Assembly (NCBI RefSeq): GCF_013426915.1
Contig: NZ_AP023179.1
Location: forward strand, 868,001 to 932,000
Reading direction: 5' to 3'
DNA from: Paraburkholderia sp. PGU19
GTDB lineage: Bacteria > Pseudomonadota > Gammaproteobacteria > Burkholderiales > Burkholderiaceae
Length of the DNA: 64,000 nt
Positions 18,604 to 26,869 of the stretch are shown here, piece after piece (within the stretch, counting starts at the first letter, position 1; every line of letters starts with the position of its first letter). The position numbers were made by a program, and so were the translations under genes. The notes beneath the pieces were generated by a model that had not been told where the DNA came from, ran no database searches, and saw only the letters and a program-made list of their open reading frames with translations.

Positions 18604-18717
18604 GTGAAACGCTTGATCTTGGCTTTGGTGACGGGCGCGCTGCTGGCGGCATCGCTGAGCGGCTGTATCGTGGTGCCGGACGGTGGCTATCATCATCACG
18701 GCTACTACTACCGCTGA
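18604..18717 (+). CDS. Tiny lipoprotein (37 residues), GTG start
   Basis: The gene encodes 37 residues: a basic start, a hydrophobic core and the lipobox LSGC with Cys at 21, then IVVPDGG and a His/Tyr-rich tail (YHHHGYYYR). The GTG start is chosen because AAGGGAGA (18589-18596) lies just upstream and because it gives a complete signal peptide. Its build mirrors the 37-residue lipoprotein at 15139-15252. The His-rich tail could bind metal, which is speculation. Confidence 0.7.
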   Translation: MKRLILALVTGALLAASLSGCIVVPDGGYHHHGYYYR

Positions 18718-18751
18718 TATCGCTGATCGGGCAATGGATGCTGATGGCCGC

Positions 18752-18931
18752 TCAGGCCATTAGCATTTCGAAAGCGACGACGGCGGCGATCGCGGCCAGA
18801 TTGGCGGCGAGGGCTTCGACGACGATCCCTTTCCAGCTCGCCGGCTTGAAGCGCAGCGCGAGCAGCAGCGAGCCAAGCAGCGCCAGCGCGATGATGACGA
18901 CGATATCCGCGTTACCTAAATGAAAGCTCAT
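18752..18931 (-). CDS. Small membrane protein, two predicted helices
   Basis: This 59-residue protein starts MSFHLGNADIVVI and contains two hydrophobic stretches (about residues 10-27 and 38-58) separated by a short basic loop FKPASWKG. A GGGGAGG ribosome binding site just upstream of the ATG at 18931 supports this start over an in-frame codon seven residues earlier. The gene is convergent with the tiny lipoprotein gene. I do not recognise the family; a small inner-membrane protein of unknown role is the most that can be said. Confidence 0.6.
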   Translation of the reverse strand: MSFHLGNADIVVIIALALLGSLLLALRFKPASWKGIVVEALAANLAAIAAVVAFEMLMA

Positions 18932-19063
18932 CGATGCCTCCCCGTTCAGCATGACTACGTGACCGCTTGCTTTGATTCGAGTATAGGCATGTCAAAAGCG
19001 GCGGCAAGCGGGGGAGTTTCCCGGTTCTCGTTCGTACGGACTCAAGCTTCTTCGACAGGCTTA

Positions 19064-19106
19064 CAAAACAAAAACGGCCCCGGCGCAGTGCATCGCGCCG
19101 GGGCCG
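19064..19106 (-). terminator. Rho-independent terminator of the MFS gene
   Basis: A perfect twelve-base stem CGGCCCCGGCGC (19075-19086) with GCGCCGGGGCCG (19095-19106) and an eight-base loop is followed, on the minus strand, by TTTTTGTTTTG. It sits 34 bases behind the stop of the minus-strand transporter gene. Confidence 0.92.
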
Positions 19107-19139
19107 CTTCGCTTTCGACTTACGTCGACAGCCGATGCA

Positions 19140-20447
19140 TCACATCAACCGTGTATCGCGCGTTTCGCGCATGCACAGCACGCCGACCAGGCTCACCGCG
19201 GCTGCCGTCGACACGTACAGTCCCACCCACGACAGGCCGCCCTTCGCCGCCAGCATCTGCGCGATATACGGCGCCACCGATGCGCCCAGAATGCCGCCCA
19301 GGTTGTACGCGACGCCCGCGCCCGTGTAGCGCACGTTGGTCGGGAACAGTTCTGGCAGCAGCGCGCCCATCGGTGCAAAGGTGACGCCCATCAGGAACAG
19401 CTCGATGATGAGGAACAGCTGCACGAGCGGCATCGAGCCGCTGCCGAGCAACGGCGCCATCGTGAAGCCCGACAGGATCGCGGCGATGCAGCCGACGATC
19501 AGCACCGGCTTGCGGCCGAAGCGGTCGCTGGCCCATGCGGACAGCGGCGTCGCGAGCGCCATGAAGACGACGGCGACGCACAGCATGCCGAGGAAGCTCT
19601 GACGCGAGATGTGCAGCGCCGACACGCCATACGACAGCGAGAACACCGTCGAGATATAGAACAGCGTGTAGCAGACGACCATCGCGAACGCGCCGAGCAG
19701 TACCGGACCCAGATGGCGGCTGAGCAGCGTTGCGACGGGCACGCGCACGCACTCCTGGCGGTCGATCGCTGCCTGGAACGCCGGCGTTTCCGCGATTTTC
19801 AGGCGCACGTACAGGCCGAGCGCGACCAGCACCGCGCTGACGATGAACGGCACGCGCCAGCCCCAGCTGCGGAATTGCTCGTCGGACAGCGACAGCGCGA
19901 GGCCGAAGAACAGCCCGTTGGAGGCGAGAAAGCCGATCGACGGCCCGAGTTGCGGGAACATGCCGAACCAGCCGCGCTTGCCGGCGGGTGCGTTCTCGGT
20001 TGCGAGCAGGGCGGCGCCGCCCCATTCGCCGCCGAGGCCGATGCCCTGGCCGAAGCGCAACACGCACAGCAGGATCGGCGCGAGGCTGCCGATCGAGTCG
20101 TAGCCGGGCACGAAGCCGATCAGCGTCGTCGACAGGCCCATGACCAGCAGCGACGCGACGAGCGTCGATTTGCGTCCGATGCGGTCGCCGAAGTGGCCGA
20201 ACAGGAACGAGCCGATCGGCCGCGCGATGAACGCGATGCCGAATGTGACGAACGCCGACAGCGCCTGAGCGGTCGCCGAGCCGTGCGGGAAAAACACCGG
20301 GCCGATGACGAGCGCGGCCGCCGTCGCGTAGACGTAGAAGTCGTAGAACTCGATCGCGGTGCCGATGAAGCTCGCGAAGATCACGCGCGAAGCGCTGCTC
20401 TTTCGGTCTGCGCCGGGCTGGGCGCTAGAAAGGGGCGATGTGGACAT
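19140..20447 (-). CDS. MFS transporter of the metabolite:H+ symporter (MHS) family
   Basis: The 435-residue protein has the twelve-helix major facilitator layout. The N-terminal signature ASFIGTAIEFYDFYVYATAA and GHFGDRIGRKSTL (the loop 2-3 motif G-x-x-x-D-R-x-G-R-K/R) and WGGAALLATENAP (the MHS motif after helix 4) point to the MHS family, which takes up organic acids or osmolytes such as citrate, alpha-ketoglutarate, shikimate or proline/betaine. The second-half motif ASDRFGRKPVLIVG is the repeated loop. Start 20447 (MSTSPLSS) is preceded on its strand by TGGAGA; the frame is open much further upstream but without a family counterpart. A strong terminator follows. The actual substrate is not known. 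An inverted repeat 155 bases upstream may be an operator. Confidence 0.92.
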   Translation of the reverse strand: MSTSPLSSAQPGADRKSSASRVIFASFIGTAIEFYDFYVYATAAALVIGPVFFPHGSATAQALSAFVTFGIAFIARPIGSFLFGHFGDRIGRKSTLVASLLVMGLSTTLIGFVPGYDSIGSLAPILLCVLRFGQGIGLGGEWGGAALLATENAPAGKRGWFGMFPQLGPSIGFLASNGLFFGLALSLSDEQFRSWGWRVPFIVSAVLVALGLYVRLKIAETPAFQAAIDRQECVRVPVATLLSRHLGPVLLGAFAMVVCYTLFYISTVFSLSYGVSALHISRQSFLGMLCVAVVFMALATPLSAWASDRFGRKPVLIVGCIAAILSGFTMAPLLGSGSMPLVQLFLIIELFLMGVTFAPMGALLPELFPTNVRYTGAGVAYNLGGILGASVAPYIAQMLAAKGGLSWVGLYVSTAAAVSLVGVLCMRETRDTRLM

Positions 20448-20601
20448 GCAGGGTCTCCAAATGTCGTGACGCAGCCGCGGGGCGGGCGGTGCGCGTTTGT
20501 GTGTCTGTTTGTGCGTATAAGTGTGGAGCGAAGCGGGTGCGCGCGCAATTGTGTGCATAGCTGTGGCGAACAGCGGTGCGGGCGAACCTGCTACGCGAGA
20601 C

Positions 20602-20617
20602 CGTTGCATGTGCAACG
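20602..20617. promoter_or_regulatory. 16-base perfect palindrome, candidate operator
   Basis: CGTTGCA-TG-TGCAACG is a perfect inverted repeat; a further half-site TTGCAACG occurs at 20628-20635. It lies 155 bases upstream of the MFS start, between it and a candidate promoter, the right place for a repressor or activator of a transport gene. The binding protein is not known. Confidence 0.45.
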
Positions 20618-20819
20618 AGTCGACAGCTTGCAACGTGCTGACATCGCGCGCGCTGCGTTGCCGTCGGAGCGGGCGAAGCGGCGCGAAAGCGAAGCACGAT
20701 GCAAACCGGGCGGACGCGCGCGCGGGTGGCGCGGCAGCGTGACGGTCGCGCTGTGCGACGCGGGCGGGTGAGCGCGCGGCACGCAGCGATGGCCGGAGAT
20801 TCCGGCAGATGTTTAAAAA

Positions 20820-20849
20820 ATTATAGCGAGCGCGGGCGGGGCGCAGCAA
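20820..20849 (-). promoter_or_regulatory. Candidate sigma-70 promoter toward the MFS gene
   Basis: On the minus strand TATAAT (20820-20825) lies 18 bases from TTGCTG (20844-20849). It would give a leader of about 370 bases before the MFS start, which is long, so a second promoter nearer the gene is possible. Confidence 0.4.
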
Positions 20850-20986
20850 GGCGGGCGCTGCGTGCCGTTGTTTGCGGCTTCGTCGGAGCGGCTTGGGTTT
20901 CGCTTCGACGCACGTTTGCGGCAGGCAGCCGAACGATGGCGTCGAGTCGCCGTGTTCGCTGAAACCTCAGCGCATCGAGCGCGGTT

Positions 20987-21493
20987 TCAATCGATCGTTT
21001 GTGCCTGCGGCGACGCGAACGTGCGCAACTGGAACTTGCCGTTGTCGTTGAAGAGCCAGTCTTCGAACATTTCCACCTGGCCTTTCGCGTTCAGCAATTT
21101 CGGCGGGGGCAGGGGCAAGGGCGCCGAGCGTCGCAAGGTCGCGAGCGCCGTGCTCTCCGCTTCGTCGTCGCCGTTCGTGCGAAAGACGCTCGATGCGACG
21201 ATCTGTCCATTGCGGTCCACGACGAACGACACGACGACGAGCGAGCGCAGCATCGCCTGCGGAGTGCCGCGCAGCACATACGACGGGTTGCGTTCGAGGA
21301 TGCGTTGCGCGACGACCGAACGGTATTGATCGAGTGTCAGGCTGTTGATCGCCGCGGGCGGTGGCGTGACGACCGCGGGTCGCTGCGGCGGCGTGACGGT
21401 GAAGTTGCAGCCTGCGCAGAGCAGCGTCAAGGCGAGTGCCGCTGTTCGCCTGAATGTCGGGTTGATGCGGCCGGGAAGCGAGAGGGTAGACAT
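20987..21493 (-). CDS. Lipoprotein with TonB C-terminal-like domain
   Basis: The 168-residue protein has a signal ending LCAGC (Cys 29), a Pro-rich stretch (VTPPQRPAVVTPPPA), and a C-terminal domain with VVVSFVVDRNGQIVASSVFRTNGDDEAES, the pattern of the TonB_C/TonB-like fold in which a strand is followed by G-x-I/V and a helix. It has no N-terminal membrane helix of a true TonB and is instead lipidated, so it is likely a periplasmic or outer-membrane lipoprotein of the energy-transducer-like family rather than a working TonB. ATG 21493 is chosen; a GTG at 21508 is an alternative. No partner exbB/exbD genes are close. Confidence 0.7.
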   Translation of the reverse strand: MSTLSLPGRINPTFRRTAALALTLLCAGCNFTVTPPQRPAVVTPPPAAINSLTLDQYRSVVAQRILERNPSYVLRGTPQAMLRSLVVVSFVVDRNGQIVASSVFRTNGDDEAESTALATLRRSAPLPLPPPKLLNAKGQVEMFEDWLFNDNGKFQLRTFASPQAQTID

Positions 21494-21688
21494 CGCAATA
21501 ACTCGCACGCGAGATGTATCTTCATCGTAGACGATGCGTGTTGCGATTCAATGAGCGTTGGTACGGATGTGAGGGGTGGCGCGCATGCGCGTGGCATGGG
21601 TTGACGGTTGGTTTGGCTTGACGAAGTTTTGCAAAGGGGGTGTCGGCTCATGTTACCTATACGCGCACGTTGACTCGCGTGGTGGATC

Positions 21689-22624
21689 ATGGGAACGGAA
21701 CTCAGAACGGATTCGTGGCATCACTATGTGCTGTACAGGCGTGACGAATTCATGCGCGGTACGTTGTTGGGAGCGGCGGCGAAGGAAGCAGCCATCGAAG
21801 CTGGACGGAAATACACGCTAGCTGCTCACGCTGATGTCTGGGCGAAGGATGCCGCGCTTGTTACGCGAGTGCGAAACTTTCTTGGCGCGAACTTCCCTTG
21901 GCATGAGCGGCTGACAAGGTCCGGCTCGGATCTGGAAGTCGTGCGGATGCTGCAGAGCATGGTGCGGAGCGGTGCGAGCGCGGTTGTTGTGATTCCGGAA
22001 GATGCTTCGAGTGGTGGGAATGTTGCAGCCGTGTCGACGAGATCGCCGACGCCTTCGTTCTGGGGGCGCGCCGATTACGATGCCGAGCTCGACGTTCCGC
22101 TTGCTGATCGTTACCGGACGCAGCTTGAGCGGATGAACGCGGGCGGCCCGACTTGGGCGCAGACCCAGGCGATGATGGACGATATCAACGCTGAGTTCAT
22201 GCACGCGATGGTGCTCAACAATCCGGTCAGCATGTTGCCCCTGTTTGCGCAAGCCGGCTGGATCAGCAAATACGGCTTGCCAGATCTGTCCAACTACGGA
22301 GTGGATGAGGGCATCGATGGCGAGAGTCTCGTTGACTGCGACGTATCGGCGAAGCTTGATGGGGCAGAGGCTTTCGAGTACCCGGAATATGCGCCCGCAG
22401 GCGACCAAGAAACCCTGGCAGGCATGCCGATCAAAGGCGGTCCCCCGAATACATGGATCGAAAATCCGTCGGGCAGCGGACAACTACGCCTGTACGACGC
22501 CCACGGGAACGCCGCGGTCGACATTGATTTTGACCACGATCACGGCGCTGGCGCCCCACATTCCCACAACTGGAGCGGCCGCGATCGTGACTTGGGCAAC
22601 CCGGTTTCAATTCTCCCTTACTGA
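21689..22624 (+). CDS. Putative polymorphic toxin (orphan), His/Asp-rich C-terminal domain
   Basis: The 311-residue protein has no signal peptide or membrane helix. Its middle (about residues 120-220) has RYRTQLERMNAGGPTWAQTQ and AQAGWISKYGLPDLSNYG, a stretch I associate from memory with Burkholderia polymorphic toxins. The end (from about 255) is a compact domain: GGPPNTWIENPSG, RLYDAHGNAAVDIDFDHDHG, then APHSHNWSGRDR. The Tyr-Asp-x-x-Gly strand followed by D-x-D-x-x-H-x-H and PH-x-H is typical of short C-terminal toxin domains in Rhs, CDI and T6SS effectors. Three small genes follow, at least one with the look of an immunity protein. Base composition is visibly less GC-rich than the neighbours. 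It may be an orphan toxin cassette; there is no nearby PAAR, VgrG or Rhs gene. Enzymatic activity is not known. Confidence 0.55.
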   Translation: MGTELRTDSWHHYVLYRRDEFMRGTLLGAAAKEAAIEAGRKYTLAAHADVWAKDAALVTRVRNFLGANFPWHERLTRSGSDLEVVRMLQSMVRSGASAVVVIPEDASSGGNVAAVSTRSPTPSFWGRADYDAELDVPLADRYRTQLERMNAGGPTWAQTQAMMDDINAEFMHAMVLNNPVSMLPLFAQAGWISKYGLPDLSNYGVDEGIDGESLVDCDVSAKLDGAEAFEYPEYAPAGDQETLAGMPIKGGPPNTWIENPSGSGQLRLYDAHGNAAVDIDFDHDHGAGAPHSHNWSGRDRDLGNPVSILPY

Positions 22625-22633
22625 GATCATCAC

Positions 22634-22990
22634 ATGGACACCTTGAAAGTCTTTAACCGTTTTCACGATTGGTATCTGGACAGTATTCATGTCTCAAAAG
22701 AACGAGAGACGTTGACGCTAGGTCTGTACCTGCAAGACCAACGAGCATCCGTGTCGTTCGTTGGGATGAATCGATGCGTGCTCGAAAATCTCGGGCTTCA
22801 GAATATCGTCTATGCGATCGAGATCCTTGAGCCAGGAACGCAGCGATTTGCAAAAGCGCAGCAGATACTCGCGAAGGCTGAACGATGGACCGATGGCCGG
22901 CCGGGGATCGTGGCGCAGGTTTTTTCAACGTGCGGGGCGGAACTTGTCGTTGAGTTTGACTCGTTAGAGATCGAGTCGCCAGCGAGATGA
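22634..22990 (+). CDS. Probable immunity protein
   Basis: The 118-residue protein begins ten bases after the toxin-like gene. It opens with FNRFHDWYLDSIHVSKERET followed by LTLGLYLQDQRASVSFVGMN, a pattern seen in small immunity-type proteins: an F-H-D-x-x-L-x-x-I helix and strand, then strand repeats and a conserved Phe-x-Gly-x-x turn, and NIVYAIEIL. There is no signal peptide, so it would act in the cytoplasm against a toxin delivered from a sister cell. Base composition is lower in GC than core neighbours, as for the gene before it. Assignment rests on position and general pattern, not on a recognised Pfam number. Confidence 0.55.
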   Translation: MDTLKVFNRFHDWYLDSIHVSKERETLTLGLYLQDQRASVSFVGMNRCVLENLGLQNIVYAIEILEPGTQRFAKAQQILAKAERWTDGRPGIVAQVFSTCGAELVVEFDSLEIESPAR

Positions 22991-23050
22991 GAATCGGCGT
23001 TTGTCACGGCCGGAAGTGACATTGCCAAAGACGAACCGCAGAACTGTCAA

Positions 23051-23539
23051 ATGATCAATGCGCGACAAGAGATTGAAGGCCGTCTGTCAGTTCTTAGAGG
23101 GTTACAGGTGAGCACCGTACACCACGCCGCAGACATGCTCACCGTGCAGTTCGGCCTGTTGCGGGAGGTGAGTAACTTCAAGGGGGCAGTCAAGCACGTA
23201 GGACAATGGGCGCTGCACGTTCAGTGCGACTGGCAGATCGAACGCAATGGGAAGGTCCTTGCAACACAGGGTGTTCTCGCGGCATCAGTAGACGAGGCGC
23301 AGCGTCGCGCTGCGGAGTCGATAAGCGATCTGCTCGTCGGACACGAGCGGACTATCGTCGAGAGCATTTTGGCAAACGAATCAGGCGACGTGCAGCTGAT
23401 TCTGTCCGAAGGGACGCGCATGATCGTTACGTCCGGACGCACGCCAGAATACGAAGACTGGCGCCTCTTCGAGCCAGGTTCCGACGCGCGACATTTCGTA
23501 ATCGAGGGCGGCAAGATTGACCCTTATTCACTTCCCTAA
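23051..23539 (+). CDS. Hypothetical protein, immunity-like
   Basis: The 162-residue protein starts MINARQEIEGRLSVLRGLQV and is predicted soluble, with helices and strands mixed. The C-terminal part EYEDWRLFEPGSDARHFVI is a pattern common in proteins encoded beside polymorphic toxins, with Trp-Arg-Leu-Phe followed by His-Phe-Val. It lies 60 bases after the probable immunity gene in the same direction, so it could be a second immunity protein or the remaining partner of a lost toxin. I do not assign a function. Codon use is less GC-biased than in the core genes. Confidence 0.55.
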   Translation: MINARQEIEGRLSVLRGLQVSTVHHAADMLTVQFGLLREVSNFKGAVKHVGQWALHVQCDWQIERNGKVLATQGVLAASVDEAQRRAAESISDLLVGHERTIVESILANESGDVQLILSEGTRMIVTSGRTPEYEDWRLFEPGSDARHFVIEGGKIDPYSLP

Positions 23540-23564
23540 CCACACGATCGGATTGCTCGCTGGC

Positions 23565-23756
23565 ATGACAGCGGAAACAAAGAAAACGCGCCTCGTCCGA
23601 GAACTCGCCTGCTTTGTACAACGTTACGGCCGCAAAGCGCAGAAGCGAGGAGACCCGAACGATCGTCAGTACGATAAGAAGCTGGAAAAGACGATGCGGC
23701 GGTTGCCGCCGACGGATCTGTCCGATCTGCTTTCGGATGACGGGGAGGAGAAGTAG
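23565..23756 (+). CDS. Small charged hypothetical protein
   Basis: This 63-residue protein (MTAETKKTRLVRELACF...) is rich in Lys, Arg and Asp and looks helical, with a Ser-Asp-Asp-rich end (DLSDLLSDDGEEK). A TTG at 23517 would extend it by 16 residues and overlap the previous gene; the ATG at 23565 is the simpler start but has a weak ribosome binding site. It is the last gene of the accessory islet, before tRNA-Ser. Function unknown. Confidence 0.45.
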   Translation: MTAETKKTRLVRELACFVQRYGRKAQKRGDPNDRQYDKKLEKTMRRLPPTDLSDLLSDDGEEK

Positions 23757-23846
23757 TCGCGCTTGCGCACTACGGACCGCAATCTGCGGAGACTTGGGGC
23801 TTCATGCGACTGACGAGACTCAGGCCGAAGCACACTAGGAAGAAAC

Positions 23847-23936
23847 TGGCGGAGGGTGTGGGATTCGAACCCACGGAGGCCGTAAAGCCTCGCCGGTTTT
23901 CAAGACCGGTGCATTCAACCGCTCTGCCAACCCTCC
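23847..23936 (-). tRNA. tRNA-Ser (anticodon TGA)
   Basis: On the minus strand a 90-base class II tRNA starts GGAGGGTTGGCAGAGCGG, has an anticodon loop CTTGAAA (anticodon TGA, reading UCA serine), a long variable arm, the T loop GGTTCGAATCC and ends with CCA encoded. Acceptor strands GGAGGGT and ACCCTCC pair fully. A possible -10 box TACAAT is at 23946-23951. Confidence 0.97.
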
Positions 23937-23993
23937 GAGCCCGAAATTGTAACCTGGAACGCCACGCCCACGGACAACAAACCACGACCGCAC

Positions 23994-25208
23994 TCACGAA
24001 TCCTTCAAAAACAGCCCTTGAAGATCGTTGAGAAATGCCTGGCCGAGCGGCGTCGGCACGATCTTTTCATAGTCGCGCGTGATCAGCCCGCGACGCTCCG
24101 CTTCCTGCAAGGCCGGCTCGATCGATGTCATCGGCAGACCCGTACGCTCGATGAACCGATGCACCGGAAACCCTTCCACCAGCCGCAGCGCGTTCAGCAT
24201 GAATTCGAACGGCAGATCGTGTGCGCCGACTTCATGCTCTTCCTGCACGGCGTTGCCCGAACGCGCCTCTTCGATAAACGTCGCCGGATGCTTGTAGCGC
24301 ATCTGCCGCAGGATCCGGTTCGGAAACGACAGCTTCGTATGCGCGCCCGCGCCGATGCCGAGATAGTCGCCGAAGCGCCAATAATTCAAGTTGTGCTTGC
24401 TCTGCCGATGCGGCTTCGCATACGCCGACACCTCATACCGCTCATAGCCCGCCTCGCGCGTGCGTTCGTGAATCCAGTCCTGCATGTCGGCGGACGAATC
24501 GTCGTCGGGCAGCGGGGGCGGAAACTTCGCGAACAGCGTGTTCGGTTCGAGCGTCAGGTGATACAGCGACAGATGCGGCGGCGCGAACGACAGCGCCGTC
24601 TCGATGTCCGCCTGGCATTCGGCAAGCGTCTGCTTCGGCAGCGCGAACATCAGGTCGAGATTGAAGTTATCGAACGTCGTCGCGGCGACCTCGACAGCAT
24701 GGCGCGCCTGCGTCGCATCGTGAATGCGGCCGAGCGCCTTTAGATGCGTCTCATTGAAGCTCTGGATGCCGACCGACAACCGGTTCACGCCACTCGCGCG
24801 GAACTGCGCGAACTTGTCGGCTTCGAACGTGCCGGGGTTCGCTTCGAGTGTGATTTCGGCGTCGGCATCGAGTGGCAGCAGCGCGCGCACGTCGGACAAG
24901 AGGCGATCGAGCCCTTTCGCCGACATCAGACTCGGCGTCCCGCCGCCGATGAACACCGTATGCACCTGCCGTCCCCACACGAGTGGCAGCGCCTGTTCGA
25001 GATCGCTGCGCAGCGCGTCGAGGTAATCATCCTCGGGAAACGCGCCGCCTTTCGACTCGTGCGAGTTGAAGTCGCAGTACGGGCACTTGCGCACGCACCA
25101 CGGAAAGTGCACATAAAGCGCGAGCGGCGGCAGCGATGTCAAACGGATGCTGCCGGGCGACGTGAACGCCTTGATCACGCCGGCTCCCGTCGTCGATGCG
25201 TGGCTCAC
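23994..25208 (-). CDS. hemW: HemW, radical SAM heme chaperone (coproporphyrinogen oxidase-like)
   Basis: The 404-residue protein has the radical SAM iron-sulfur motif C-x3-C-x2-C at residues 38-45 (CVRKCPYC) and the family features FIGGGTPSLM, ITLEANPGTFE and NRLSVGIQSFN. It is homologous to HemN but lacks the extra Cys of the true oxygen-independent coproporphyrinogen oxidase motif region (HemN has C-x3-C-x2-C-x-C), here CPYCDF, so the heme-chaperone HemW is the better name. The C-terminal HemN domain is present (DYLGIGAGAHTKLS and after). It starts with GTG at 25208, overlapping the rdgB stop by four bases, and is the last gene of rph-rdgB-hemW. Confidence 0.93.
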   Translation of the reverse strand: MSHASTTGAGVIKAFTSPGSIRLTSLPPLALYVHFPWCVRKCPYCDFNSHESKGGAFPEDDYLDALRSDLEQALPLVWGRQVHTVFIGGGTPSLMSAKGLDRLLSDVRALLPLDADAEITLEANPGTFEADKFAQFRASGVNRLSVGIQSFNETHLKALGRIHDATQARHAVEVAATTFDNFNLDLMFALPKQTLAECQADIETALSFAPPHLSLYHLTLEPNTLFAKFPPPLPDDDSSADMQDWIHERTREAGYERYEVSAYAKPHRQSKHNLNYWRFGDYLGIGAGAHTKLSFPNRILRQMRYKHPATFIEEARSGNAVQEEHEVGAHDLPFEFMLNALRLVEGFPVHRFIERTGLPMTSIEPALQEAERRGLITRDYEKIVPTPLGQAFLNDLQGLFLKDS

Positions 25209-25828
25209 GCTTCCTCCTTCAGCCGCGCGAACAGCTGTTGCAACGCAATCGCGCGATGACTGCTCGCATTCTTCACGGCAGGCTCCAGTTCGGCCGCCGT
25301 CGCGTTCAGCGCCGGCAAAAAGAAGTACGGGTCATAGCCGAAGCCGTTCGCGCCGCGCGGCGCATCGAGCATCTCGCCGTGCCAGCGGCCTTCGGCGATC
25401 AGCGGCTCGGGGTCGTCGGCATGGCGCACGAGCGCGAGCACGCAGAAGTAGTACGCACGCCGGTCGCTTACGTCCTTCAGTTGCTCGACGAGGCGCGCGT
25501 TGTTCGCCGCATCGCTTTTCTCGCCGCCCGCGAGTTGCGCGTAACGCGCCGAATAAACGCCAGGCGCGCCGCGCAATGCGCGCACGCACAGGCCGGAATC
25601 GTCGGCGATGGCGGGCAGACCCGTCAGCTTCGATGCATGACGCGCCTTCGTCAGCGCATTCTCGACGAAGGTCGGATGCGGCTCTTCCGCCTCCGGCACG
25701 TTCAGCGCGCCTTGCGGAATCAGCTCGATGCCCGCCGTGCCGAACAGCGCCGCAAACTCGCGCAGCTTGCCCGCATTGTTCGACGCGAGCACGACCTTGC
25801 GCAGCGCGTTGTCCTGTCGATCACTCAC
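25205..25828 (-). CDS. rdgB: XTP/dITP diphosphatase (RdgB/HAM1)
   Basis: The 207-residue house-cleaning enzyme hydrolyses dITP, XTP and ITP to the monophosphates and keeps inosine and xanthosine out of DNA. The start motif [14 protein letters not shown] is the Ser-x-Asn-x-x-K signature for triphosphate binding; [13 protein letters not shown] has the catalytic Asp pair; and [11 protein letters not shown] with [11 protein letters not shown] is the base-recognition end. It starts with GTG at 25828, overlapping the rph stop by eight bases, and overlaps hemW by four, so these three genes form one translation-coupled operon. Confidence 0.94.
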   Translation of the reverse strand: MSDRQDNALRKVVLASNNAGKLREFAALFGTAGIELIPQGALNVPEAEEPHPTFVENALTKARHASKLTGLPAIADDSGLCVRALRGAPGVYSARYAQLAGGEKSDAANNARLVEQLKDVSDRRAYYFCVLALVRHADDPEPLIAEGRWHGEMLDAPRGANGFGYDPYFFLPALNATAAELEPAVKNASSHRAIALQQLFARLKEEA

Positions 25829-26561
25829 CCTTCAACTCCAATGCTTCCTTTTGCTTCTCGATCAGCGTCCTGATGCCGCTTTGTGCGAGATCGAGCAGCT
25901 TGTTCATTTCGTCGCGCGAAAACGGCACGCCTTCCGCCGTGCCTTGAATCTCGACGAAGCCGCCGTCGCCCGTCATCACGACGTTCATGTCGGTGTCGCA
26001 CTGCGAGTCTTCGTCGTAGTCGAGATCAAGCACAGGCAGGCCGTCGAACACGCCGACGGAAATCGCCGCGACGTAATCGTTGATCGGCGACGCTTCGATG
26101 CGGCCCGTCGCGAGCAGCTTCGCGACGGCGTCGTGCGCGGCGACGAACGCGCCCGTGATGCTCGCCGTGCGCGTGCCGCCATCGGCCTGGATCACGTCGC
26201 AATCGATATTGATCGTGCGCGCGCCGAGCCGTTCGAGATCGAACACCGAGCGCAGCGCGCGGCCAATCAGGCGCTGGATTTCCTGCGTGCGGCCCGTCTG
26301 CTTGCCCCGCGCGGCTTCGCGGTCGCTGCGCGTGTGCGTCGCGCGCGGCAGCATGCCGTATTCGGCCGTCAGCCATCCCTGGCCGCGGTCGCGCAGAAAC
26401 GCGGGCACGCTTTCAGCGACGCTCGCCGTGCAGATCACCTTGGTATCGCCGAATTCGACCAGCACGGAGCCTTCCGCGTGCTTCGTGTAATGGCGCGTGA
26501 TGCGCACGTCGCGCAGCTGATCGGCGGCGCGGCCGCTGGGGCGTTTCGTGGTGTCGTTCAT
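25821..26561 (-). CDS. rph: Ribonuclease PH
   Basis: The enzyme trims tRNA 3' ends by phosphorolysis. The 246-residue protein has the family N-terminus [13 protein letters not shown], the phosphate-binding region [20 protein letters not shown], and the central [18 protein letters not shown], which is highly conserved. I chose ATG 26561 ([11 protein letters not shown]) because it matches the family; the upstream in-frame extension is not conserved. Downstream the stop overlaps rdgB. The 308-base gap upstream to yicC should hold divergent promoters; TAAAAT on the minus strand (about 26611) is one candidate. Confidence 0.96.
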   Translation of the reverse strand: MNDTTKRPSGRAADQLRDVRITRHYTKHAEGSVLVEFGDTKVICTASVAESVPAFLRDRGQGWLTAEYGMLPRATHTRSDREAARGKQTGRTQEIQRLIGRALRSVFDLERLGARTINIDCDVIQADGGTRTASITGAFVAAHDAVAKLLATGRIEASPINDYVAAISVGVFDGLPVLDLDYDEDSQCDTDMNVVMTGDGGFVEIQGTAEGVPFSRDEMNKLLDLAQSGIRTLIEKQKEALELKGE

Positions 26562-26869
26562 CGTCGGAATTGAGGGGAATGAAGGGGAAGAGAGGGCGGA
26601 AGCAAACCGCAATTTTACCGCCGATCGCGCCGCCGCCGCCCGCGCGCGTCAACCCGGTGCGCCGCGCCGGGAGCCCTGCCTGTCGGCGCGCCGGCCAACG
26701 CGCCGCGAAAGCCGCCCGCCCGGGCTTACCCGAAGGCCGCTTCCGGCAGGTGTCACCGGCAAAAATGGGATAATGCGCGTTCCCCGCCTCGCGTCTCGTA
26801 AACGCCGGGCGACTCGAATCCCTGGTCGTGCGATGTGATGTTCGCGCGACCACAATCGCGAGACCCATC
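26562..26869. other. 308-base divergent promoter region, rph / yicC
   Basis: No protein gene is supported in this stretch between the divergent rph and yicC genes. A GGATAAT box occurs on the plus strand at 26768-26774 and a TAAAAT box on the minus strand near 26611-26616; neither has a clear -35 partner. The middle is very GC-rich. Confidence 0.5.

Larger units (their letters stand above)
20448..20986. other. 539-base intergenic region upstream of the MFS gene
   Basis: Between the MFS transporter and the TonB-like lipoprotein gene, both on the minus strand, I see no convincing protein gene. The stretch holds a 16-base perfect palindrome (20602-20617) and a possible minus-strand promoter (20820-20849), listed separately. 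Confidence 0.6.
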
